Under the pieces are notes generated by a model, which worked only from the letters and a program-made list of their open reading frames with translations, had not been told where the DNA came from and did not search any database. The position numbers and the translations under genes are program-made. Source: an uncultured Angelakisella sp. (GTDB lineage: Bacteria > Bacillota > Clostridia > Oscillospirales > Ruminococcaceae). Taken from it: DNA of 8,600 bases. Shown piece after piece: positions 1 through 4,619 of the stretch (within the stretch, counting starts at the first letter, position 1; each line of letters opens with the position of its first letter). The stretch spans positions 1-8,600 of the forward strand of contig CAJUFK010000131.1 in NCBI GenBank assembly GCA_910585535.1, written 5' to 3'.

Positions 1-60
1 TAGCTTTTATCTATTTCGCACTTATTGTCGATGCCCTTATGTGAACAGACCCTAAAAGTC

Positions 61-103
61 GGCGATACGCACGCTACGCGTGCTGGCGCTGCTGCGCATC
101 GCC
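61..103 (-). terminator. GC-rich hairpin after the small-gene run, possible weak terminator
   Basis: Bases 61-66 (GGCGAT) pair with 98-103 (ATCGCC); one mismatch inward, CGCA pairs with TGCG. A separate perfect hairpin, GCACGC-TAC-GCGTGC, lies inside at 69-83. On the minus strand the structure is followed by GACTTTTAGG, so the T-run is short. It sits 22 bases after the last small gene, where an operon terminator is expected. The rest of 1-125 shows no gene. The alternative is structure at the end of a mobile element that runs off the window. Confidence 0.3.
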
Positions 104-125
104 CCGTCTCATTGAAAAACTAATT

Positions 126-392
126 TCAATATGATTTGTCTGATTTTACTTGGTATTTCATATAAGAGATCCGCAAATGGTCTCCGGTTTCCTGGGCCTG
201 CCGCCATTCCTGCCACAGCCGGAGCACCTGCTCCAAATGCTCCTGGATCTGGCCGGCAACTTCCCGGAGGCCGGACTTCTCAAAATAGGCGTCCAGATAG
301 GCTTGTTCCTGCTTTTCGCAGTCTTCCCGGCATTTGTGGATCGCTTGTTTTCTCTGGCTTTCCAACCACTCTGTGATTTCTCTCTTTGTCAT
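126..392 (-). CDS. Small charged helical protein of unknown function
   Basis: Encodes 88 residues that I do not recognise as a named family. Almost the whole chain is rich in E, Q, K, R, L and A, with no Pro and few Gly through residues 1-70, so it should form long alpha helices, possibly a coiled coil (for example the EHLEQVLRLWQEWRQAQ stretch). There is no signal peptide or membrane segment, so it is probably cytoplasmic. The ATG at 392 has AAAGGAA at 400-406, seven bases upstream, which supports this start. It is the last of four same-strand small genes and begins 35 bases after the 45-residue gene ends, so it is likely co-transcribed. Its role is unknown; the company suggests an accessory protein of an integrated element. 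Confidence 0.7.
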   Translation of the reverse strand: MTKREITEWLESQRKQAIHKCREDCEKQEQAYLDAYFEKSGLREVAGQIQEHLEQVLRLWQEWRQAQETGDHLRISYMKYQVKSDKSY

Positions 393-427
393 AGGGATCT
401 TCCTTTCATTGTCTCAATTTCCCGCTG

Positions 428-565
428 CTACTCCTGGATGATCCCATAGAGCCGCAGTATATCCTCTCTGGCTTTCATGTAGTTGAAGCAGACCGGTTTC
501 TCATCGGGGTAGTGTTCCAGCAGTTCTTCCAGGGAGGTGAGCGCCGCCGCTTTATGTTCCGGCAT
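428..565 (-). CDS. 45-residue small protein, unknown function
   Basis: A short frame starts at the ATG at 565 (MPEHKAAALTSLEELLEHYP...) and ends with GIIQE and TAG. The sequence before the ATG on the minus strand contains GGAAAGGGGG, a plausible binding site. The protein is acidic and probably helical, with a single Cys and no membrane segment. Its first 14 bases overlap the 3' end of the 67-residue gene in another frame, the usual sign of translational coupling in a compact operon. I do not recognise a family. Support comes from the start context, overlap and protein-like composition rather than from homology, so a spurious frame cannot be excluded. Confidence 0.55.
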   Translation of the reverse strand: MPEHKAAALTSLEELLEHYPDEKPVCFNYMKAREDILRLYGIIQE

Positions 566-755
566 AGGACCGCCCCCTTTCCTTTACCGATTCGGTGGGG
601 ATACCTGCATAGTCCTCCCCGTTCAGCGAAATGGTAAGCTGGCCGTCCTCCAGGGCGGCGACAGTTCCCATAGCTCCCCTGGGAATATAAACGGTGCGGG
701 TATCCTCTACGATGACCACTGGTTCAAGCAAAACGATCTGGGAGCCTATGGTCAT
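552..755 (-). CDS. 67-residue small beta-rich protein, SH3/KOW-like pattern
   Basis: I place the start at the ATG at 755 because it overlaps the TGA of the preceding gene as ATGA, a classical coupling arrangement. An ATG five codons upstream (770) is an alternative, giving MGGGG at the N-terminus. The 67 residues alternate hydrophobic and polar positions with turn residues: IVLLEPVVIVEDTRTVYIPR, then GAMGTVAALEDGQLTISLNG, then EDYAGIPTESV. That pattern, with a central IPRGAMGTV, resembles small SH3-like barrels, though this is shape recognition and not a family match. It lies between the 124-residue and 45-residue genes and overlaps both, so all should be on one transcript. Confidence 0.65.
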   Translation of the reverse strand: MTIGSQIVLLEPVVIVEDTRTVYIPRGAMGTVAALEDGQLTISLNGEDYAGIPTESVKERGRSYAGT

Positions 756-1126
756 GCCGCCACCGCCCATCTGCCGTTAGGTACCTGCCGAAGCAGTTTG
801 GTATTGGCCAGGTAAAAGACCTGGGAGGTGTTCTTAGGCGGCACGGTGTTGTAACGGATACCCAGGACGCAGATGGAATGAGCGTTCACCTGGAGGCGGA
901 AGGTACAGTTATTCCGCCGGTCGATGAGGGCAACGGTATCCCCAATGCGGATATGGTTGATAAAGGTTTTCGCCACCGACCGCCTGGACAAGGTCTGGCA
1001 CAGGTCTGAGATGATCCCTGGCAGGCGCACAGCGGCGCCTGGCCGGCAGTCGGACAGGCATCCGGCGCCGATGAAAACTTCCATGGTCTCTCCCGACATA
1101 GTGATGGTGTTGACAGTTTCCTGCAT
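752..1126 (-). CDS. 124-residue hypothetical protein, first of the small-gene operon
   Basis: Begins MQETVNTITMSGETMEVFIG and ends PNGRWAVAA. The start at 1126 is well supported by AAAGGAG at 1136-1142, nine bases upstream. The middle (FINHIRIGDTVALIDRRNN followed by FRLQVNAHSICVLGIRYN) looks like packed beta strands of a soluble domain. There are four cysteines but no CxxC pair, no signal peptide and no membrane helix. I do not recognise a family. It ends in an ATGA overlap with the 67-residue gene. Upstream lie a strong hairpin (1157-1194) and a terminator (1301-1347), so expression may depend on read-through or attenuation. Confidence 0.65.
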   Translation of the reverse strand: MQETVNTITMSGETMEVFIGAGCLSDCRPGAAVRLPGIISDLCQTLSRRSVAKTFINHIRIGDTVALIDRRNNCTFRLQVNAHSICVLGIRYNTVPPKNTSQVFYLANTKLLRQVPNGRWAVAA

Positions 1127-1156
1127 GATTCACAGCTCCTTTTCAAAAATAGAAAT

Positions 1157-1194
1157 GCGGGGCAGCAAAATGCTCTTGCATCCTGCTGCCCCGC
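1157..1194 (-). promoter_or_regulatory. Strong leader hairpin just before the 124-residue gene
   Basis: Bases 1157-1167 (GCGGGGCAGCA) pair perfectly with 1184-1194. On the minus-strand RNA the next two positions are G-U pairs, then AUGC pairs with GCAU around an AAGA loop, for 17 stacked positions in all. A 14-base T-rich stretch (ATTTCTATTTTTGA) separates it from the ribosome binding site at 1136-1142. It could be an imperfect intrinsic terminator, an attenuator or an RNA-stabilising stem. Between it and the terminator at 1301, bases 1195-1300 hold no gene I can support, only an AAAGGAGGA at 1221-1229 with no start codon at a usable distance. Confidence 0.55.
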
Positions 1195-1300
1195 GCGGGT
1201 GGATTGACTGGGTAGTGCGGTCCTCCTTTCCTGCTCTGGATCTTTTATCTTATCTATGTCAATCGGAGGGGGATAGCCTCTCCGAAAAATAACCTGGCTG

Positions 1301-1347
1301 AAAAACAAAAAAGGCGCAGTACGCCCGATAGTGGGGGTACTGCGCCT
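1301..1347 (-). terminator. Intrinsic terminator of repeat copy 1
   Basis: AGGCGCAGTAC pairs with GTACTGCGCCT (1312-1322 with 1337-1347), an 11-bp perfect stem with further CCC/GGG pairing inside the loop. On the minus strand it is followed by TTTTTTGTTTTT. This is a textbook Rho-independent terminator. It would end the short RNA that starts near 1418 as well as read-through from the ATPase gene. Confidence 0.9.
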
Positions 1348-1394
1348 GGGAAAACTTCTTACAGCAGCATCGAAGCTGCAGCCTGGGGGATTCG
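1307..1394 (-). repeat. 88-nt structured direct repeat, copy 1
   Basis: Matches 4467-4553 in the same orientation. By hand alignment there are five substitutions (at 1327, 1350, 1369, 1380 and 1382) and one extra T near 1356. None of these changes falls in the paired bases of the two hairpins. Similarity fades just beyond 1394 at one end and stops at the A-run at 1307 at the other. Confidence 0.9.
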
Positions 1395-1424
1395 GCGAGG
1401 AATCCTGAAGACTATTGCAAATAC

Positions 1425-1453
1425 AGTATATAGTATTTATTTCAGAAAGTCAA
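1425..1453 (-). promoter_or_regulatory. Consensus promoter for the small RNA
   Basis: On the minus strand TTGACT (1448-1453) and TATACT (1425-1430) are separated by exactly 17 bp (1431-1447), close to the vegetative sigma factor consensus. It begins 23 bases after the ATPase stop codon. An imperfect dyad, AAATAC...GTATTT (1419-1438), covers the -10 box. No equally good promoter is visible before repeat copy 2. Confidence 0.8.
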
Positions 1454-1475
1454 TGCTGTATATTGTGTATTCATT

Positions 1476-2690
1476 TCAATTCCATTCTTTTGCCAACAAA
1501 AAATCCCGGATATTGCGATGCTTGATCCCATCCCGGCTCATATCCAGTTCGTCCATCGTAACAACGTATTTGGGAAAGTTGTCTTTAATGCTGTGATAAG
1601 CGCCAAATTCCCGATCGATCGTATCTTCCGACGCAAGCAGATATGCGACCTGTACATAGAGCTTTTCGTTTCGTTTATCACAAACAAAACCAACTTCTCT
1701 TTCTCCTACACGGCCAACGGTGACCGTATAACCACGTCGGAGCAGTTCTATGTAGATAATATTTTCAAGGACCAGGTTGATGTCTCTTGTATTGCCGCCA
1801 AAGACCGCCTCCCGGATGCCATGATCCGCGATATAATATTTTTCGTTGGAGGAAAGGATCTGTTTCCCCTGTACCTCCTGCCGTTTTACTTGATAGAACA
1901 GATAAGCGTCGCAGCAGTATTTGATATAGTTTAAGATCGTTTCCACCGCCACCGTGCGCTGTTCGCTTTTGAGAAATTTTGCCAAAGAGGATGCGGAAAA
2001 TGTTGTCCCCATATTTGCCATCACATAGGCGATGATCCGTTCCAGCAGATCTACGTCCCGTACTTTATACCACTTTACAATGTCCTTGAGCTGAACAGAA
2101 TTAAACAGGTCGGTGAGATATTGCTTAGAGGGTTCTTCCTCGTAATGAAGATTTGCAAGGTAGGGCATCCCGCCGGCAAGAAGATACTTTTGGAAACACT
2201 GCTGTATGGTACTCCCTGGGTCTATCGTATGATACAATTCCAAAAACTCTCCAAAGGAGAAAGGGTAGATGACAAATTCCACATAACGGCCGCCCAGATA
2301 GGTCGCCAGTTCGCCAGAAAGGAGCTTCGCATTGGAGCCGGTAATATAGATGTCACAGTCCAAAGCAATACGAAGGGAATTGACACACCTTTCCCATCCG
2401 GCCACTTCTTGTATCTCGTCAAAGAAAAGATAGATTTTTCCTTCAATTTCTCCGGCTCTTTTTAATATCTCATCATGCAAGGCTTCAGCTGTGTGCAGGT
2501 GAGAAAACCTCATATCTTCAAAATTGATGACAATAAACTGGGAGGGACAAATACCAGTTTCCAACAGTTCTTCTTTGATCAGTTCCAACATGACCGACTT
2601 CCCGCTGCGGCGGATACCGGTCATCACTTTGATAAGCTCCCCCCCAATAAACGGGCGGATGCGGCTCATATAGCCTTCTCGTTTTATCAT
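1476..2690 (-). CDS. AAA_14/DUF4143-type P-loop ATPase
   Basis: Encodes 404 residues with the layout of the ATP-binding AAA_14 plus DUF4143 family. Walker A is GIRRSGKS (25-32), Walker B IYLFFDE (86-92), sensor-like TGSN (117-120), and the candidate arginine finger lies in LGGRYVEF (R135). A winged-helix-like middle precedes the C-terminal DUF4143 part, with LEN (308-310), RRGY (318-321) and YVQVAY (345-350). Family members usually have EVDF or EIDF before that strand; here it is EVGF (332-335), so a conserved acidic residue is replaced by Gly334. AAAGGAGG lies 10 bases before the ATG at 2690. It has its own promoter, is more AT-rich than the flanking genes, and looks like acquired cargo. It should be cytoplasmic; the family's function is poorly defined. 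Confidence 0.92.
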   Translation of the reverse strand: MIKREGYMSRIRPFIGGELIKVMTGIRRSGKSVMLELIKEELLETGICPSQFIVINFEDMRFSHLHTAEALHDEILKRAGEIEGKIYLFFDEIQEVAGWERCVNSLRIALDCDIYITGSNAKLLSGELATYLGGRYVEFVIYPFSFGEFLELYHTIDPGSTIQQCFQKYLLAGGMPYLANLHYEEEPSKQYLTDLFNSVQLKDIVKWYKVRDVDLLERIIAYVMANMGTTFSASSLAKFLKSEQRTVAVETILNYIKYCCDAYLFYQVKRQEVQGKQILSSNEKYYIADHGIREAVFGGNTRDINLVLENIIYIELLRRGYTVTVGRVGEREVGFVCDKRNEKLYVQVAYLLASEDTIDREFGAYHSIKDNFPKYVVTMDELDMSRDGIKHRNIRDFLLAKEWN

Positions 2691-2722
2691 AAAGGTAACG
2701 CCTCCTTTTCTCCGTTGTTTAT

Positions 2723-2751
2723 AGTATATACAGGTTATAACTTGAAATCAA
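2723..2751 (-). promoter_or_regulatory. Consensus promoter of the ATPase gene
   Basis: On the minus strand TTGATT (2746-2751) and TATACT (2723-2728) are spaced by 17 bp (2729-2745). The expected start site lies just before the AAGGAGG at 2701-2707 and the ATG at 2690, giving a short leader. The palindrome GTTATAAC (2734-2741) sits inside the spacer, a typical repressor position. Confidence 0.75.
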
Positions 2752-2784
2752 CTTGAAAATTAAATTTTATCAGTTATAACTGAT
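2733..2784. promoter_or_regulatory. Operator-like palindrome cluster upstream of the ATPase
   Basis: A perfect 16-base palindrome, ATCAGTTATAACTGAT, occupies 2769-2784. Its core GTTATAAC recurs at 2734-2741 within the imperfect palindrome CAGGTTATAACTTG, 39 bases away centre to centre and inside the promoter spacer. Between them are a direct repeat AACTTGAAA (2739-2747 and 2750-2758, period 11) and a near-palindromic AAAATTAAATTTT (2756-2768). This is the pattern of a two-site operator for a dimeric regulator. No regulator gene is recognisable in the window. Confidence 0.5.
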
Positions 2785-2855
2785 GTTTTTCGTAAGGAAT
2801 CGCCCCGGCAACATTTCGTGACCTGAGGCGGCTCTGCCAGAAACCGATTTATGAC

Positions 2856-3498
2856 CTACGCAACCCTGCTTCCCTGTCCCTCCCCGAACAGCTGGGGAGG
2901 CAGGATGCTCCCTGCCGCTGCCACGCCGTTCTGAAAGGCGGTAGCCCCGGTCTGCACCGGGTACCCCTGCCCCGTCGGAGCTTGGGGAGTCTGCTGGGGA
3001 TACCCCTGGACAGGAGCGCCCGGCATTCCCGCCGGATACCCGGCGAGAGCCTGCCCCTGAACGGGCTGGGAGTACCCCGGAACGGGAGCAGACCCTGGCG
3101 TAGCACCCGGAATAGACGTCGCTTTCCTCCCAAATGTCGTTGCGGTTGATGTCCACGATCTGAGGCCGCCGAATGGCAGAGGCATTAAGGAACCAGTGCC
3201 CGGCGTACTCCTCTCCCTTCTCGGCGCACTCGGCGTCACCATCCCGGAGGGGGACCTTGAAGTTGGAAGGAAGGGCAGCGCCCCAAAGTCCCTTCTGCTG
3301 GCCCTGGATGATTGCGTTCTGAAGGGCAGTATTGAACAGCTGGATGGTCTGCTGGTCGGTTTTGGGGATCAGCAGACTGGTGCTGAATTTCTCCGCCCTC
3401 TGGTTTTCTTCGTCGGCGGGACGGGGCGTCCACAGAAAGGCATAGGTGAGCCGGGCCTTGCCAGTGGTGAATCTGGTGGGAACAGTGTTGTTAGCCAT
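2856..3498 (-). pseudogene. DUF2815/Enc34-type single-stranded DNA-binding protein, internally deleted and frameshifted
   Basis: The N-terminal 136 residues, from MANNTVPTRFTTGKARLTYA to DVYSGCYARV, match the phage and mobile-element DUF2815 (Enc34 ssDNA-binding) family, with landmarks SLLIPKTD, NFKVPLRDGD and VYSGCYARV. The family normally continues with a strand of the S-x-N-F-Y-A-F type and a conserved segment of a few dozen residues. Here the frame breaks at about 3091. A Gly/Pro/Gln-rich 78-residue tail with GYP repeats then follows in another frame, ending at 2856. So an internal segment is deleted and the fold cannot be completed. The start has AAAGAGG before the ATG at 3498. Such proteins coat ssDNA during replication of phages or integrative elements. 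If expressed in the first frame, translation would run to about 2770. Confidence 0.8.
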
Positions 3499-3558
3499 TT
3501 TTTCAACCTCTTTCTTTTTTCTCGTGTTGAGCGTACATCTATGTCAAGCCTCTCGGCC

Positions 3559-4068
3559 TTATTCCACAGGCAAAGCCCAGGTGATATAAAAGGCGTATTC
3601 CGTAGTCTGGGGAAGGACCTGCAAGCTCCGCACCTCTTTTTTGAGGGCATCCCACTGGTCCTCCGGGGGAAAGTCCTCGATCTGCTGTACCAGGTCGCAG
3701 GTATTGATCTTGTGGTTGGACAGTTCACCTATGACGGCCTGTATCTCATCACGCCCTGATCCCCGGAACCAAAGGGATGCCTCGTATTCCTCCTGCTCCT
3801 CTTCCGAAAGTTCGATCAGATACGCCAGGGCATTCTTGGCAGATTTCTCAATGGTGGCGAAATTCCGGTAAAACCAAAGGCTCCCTGCCGCCAATGCCAG
3901 CGCCGCCCCAAAGGGCGGAGTTACCAGAAGACGGAGCAGAAAAGTGAAAAACGCCATCTCCCAAAAGGAGAAGCGGACGACCTTGACGCTTACCGTCTTG
4001 ACCCCTTCCCAGGCCTTTTTGCGAATCATCTCCATGGTGTTGTTCTTCTTTTCCGGTTCTTTTTTCAT
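3559..4068 (-). CDS. Small membrane protein with N-terminal helical hairpin, unknown function
   Basis: I choose the ATG at 4068 because AGGAG (4077-4081) lies eight bases upstream; a start nine codons earlier (4095) lies in terminator sequence. The 169-residue product has a basic N-terminus (MKKEPEKKNN), two adjacent hydrophobic segments at about 33-49 and 53-67 split by TPPFG, then an acidic soluble C-terminal half (SEEEQEEYEAS, EDFPPEDQWDALKKEV) ending TWALPVE. This predicts a helical hairpin in the membrane with the long domain in the cytoplasm. I do not recognise a family. It precedes the ssDNA-binding protein remnant by 60 bases and follows a terminator by 20 bases. Context suggests a mobile-element accessory protein. 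Confidence 0.72.
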   Translation of the reverse strand: MKKEPEKKNNTMEMIRKKAWEGVKTVSVKVVRFSFWEMAFFTFLLRLLVTPPFGAALALAAGSLWFYRNFATIEKSAKNALAYLIELSEEEQEEYEASLWFRGSGRDEIQAVIGELSNHKINTCDLVQQIEDFPPEDQWDALKKEVRSLQVLPQTTEYAFYITWALPVE

Positions 4069-4088
4069 GTCAGTCACTCCTATTCCGC

Positions 4089-4129
4089 AAAACAAAAAGG
4101 CATCTATCCGCTTACACGCATAAATGCCT
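4089..4129 (-). terminator. Intrinsic terminator between the truncated gene and the membrane-protein gene
   Basis: On the minus strand AGGCAT...ATGCCT (outer arms 4124-4129 and 4098-4103) extends inward through further pairs, including a T-G wobble and one G-G mismatch, for about 12 pairs around a TGTAAG loop. It is followed by TTTTTGTTTT. It lies 14 bases after the stop codon of the truncated gene. No promoter is visible between it and the next gene. Confidence 0.85.
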
Positions 4130-4142
4130 GATCCAACAAATG

Positions 4143-4463
4143 TTATTCCTCGTCCAACTGGTACAGGTCGATCACCTGGTCTAATTGGTCCTCCTCCTGG
4201 CGGTTCGCAGGAACCGCCGGAGCGACGGGCAGCGGCTCCTTCGAGCGGGCGGGAAGATTCTCCCGCACCGGCTTTTTGGGCAGAAAACCGTGATAACTCG
4301 CCAACCGAATTTCCTCCAGCTGCCGGTAGTCCGGCCCGTAGGGATGCTGCTCCAGATACGCTTCCAAAGCCGCCGTAATAAAGGCCGTCTTATACTTGCC
4401 CTTGATGATGGACAGGTATTCCGCTGCCCGTTGTACCGGAAGTCCGTAGTGCTTTCCGGCTAA
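4143..4463 (-). pseudogene. 5'-truncated element gene, possible small DNA-binding or partition-type protein
   Basis: A protein-like frame runs from about LLAGKHYGLPVQRAAEYLS through KGKYKTAFITAALEAYLEQH to a Pro-rich linker and the acidic end QVIDLYQLDEE. No ATG or GTG start exists. Its first in-frame start is a TTG at 4367, which lacks a good binding site and would cut into the first helix. The coding pattern begins exactly where repeat copy 2 and its T-run end, so the 5' end appears replaced by the repeat. The helix-loop-helix pattern (PVQRAAEYL...GKYKTAFI..AL) recalls ParR/StbB-like partners of partition systems, but I hold that loosely. A functional short product from TTG is possible. A strong terminator follows the stop. 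Confidence 0.5.
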
Positions 4464-4507
4464 AAGAAAAAAGGCGCAGTACGCCCAATAGTGGGGGTAC
4501 TGCGCCT
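4461..4507 (-). terminator. Intrinsic terminator of repeat copy 2
   Basis: The same 11-bp stem as copy 1 (4472-4482 with 4497-4507) is followed on the minus strand by TTTTTTCTTTTA. It should end transcription coming from asnB, 110-150 bases downstream of its stop. The frame of the truncated gene downstream continues open through this stem, which I take as coincidence. Confidence 0.88.
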
Positions 4508-4553
4508 GGAAAAACTCTTACAGCAGCGTCGAAGCTGCGGACTGGGGGATTCG
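4467..4553 (-). repeat. Structured direct repeat, copy 2 (candidate ncRNA homologue)
   Basis: The partner of 1307-1394. It keeps the hairpin GCAGC-UUCGAC-GCUGC (4523-4538 region) and the complete terminator stem. Unlike copy 1, no consensus promoter is visible in 4554-4619; the best -35-like TTGTCC lacks a partner at 16-18 bp. If transcribed, it would be from asnB read-through. It stands between the nitrogen operon and the element-like genes. Confidence 0.88.
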
Positions 4554-4566
4554 CTTGGGAATATCA

Positions 4567-4618
4567 GGGTTTCATAGTCCGCACCGATGAGTAAGTTTTT
4601 TATGGAACGGACAAACCC
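4567..4618. repeat. Interrupted inverted repeat directly after asnB
   Basis: GGGTTT (4567-4572) pairs with AAACCC (4613-4618) and GTCCG (4577-4581) with CGGAC (4608-4612), leaving a 4-base bulge on one side and a loop of about 26 bases. It starts right beside the asnB stop codon. It lacks a T-run and is not a standard terminator. It may be a 3' processing or stabilising structure, or mark a junction. Confidence 0.4.
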
Positions 4619-4619
4619 A

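Larger units (their letters stand above)
1301..1418 (-). ncRNA. Candidate small RNA or leader RNA, about 115 nt
   Basis: A consensus promoter (1425-1453) and a strong terminator (1301-1347) bracket about 115 nt with no convincing reading frame. The RNA would contain, in order, an unpaired C-rich stretch (AAUCCCCCAG), a hairpin GCAGC-UUCGAU-GCUGC (1364-1379), a short linker, and the terminator hairpin. The body is repeated almost exactly at 4467-4553. It lies between the ATPase gene and the small-gene operon, so it can be read as an independent sRNA or as the terminated 5' leader of that operon. I cannot assign it to a named RNA family. The start point is estimated from the -10 box, so it is approximate. 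Confidence 0.6.

Noticed and set aside
886..1308. 140-codon minus-strand frame over the leader and the 124-residue gene
   Set aside because: No binding site before its ATG at 1308, it starts in the terminator's T-run, and it overlaps a better supported gene. Its low-complexity composition looks like a shadow.
2742..2770. Plus-strand promoter TTGAAA-17-TTTTAT
   Set aside because: The -10 match is poor and there is no plus-strand gene downstream. The sequence is better explained by the minus-strand promoter and palindromes.
2770..3090. C-terminal half of the 242-codon frame starting at 3498
   Set aside because: After residue 136 it is Ser/Arg/Gly-rich shadow sequence. The genuine tail, with GYP repeats, is in the other frame.
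4437..4460. CCGGAA/TTCCGG hairpin
   Set aside because: Short six-base arms with a 12-base loop inside protein-like coding sequence and no T-run; likely chance.
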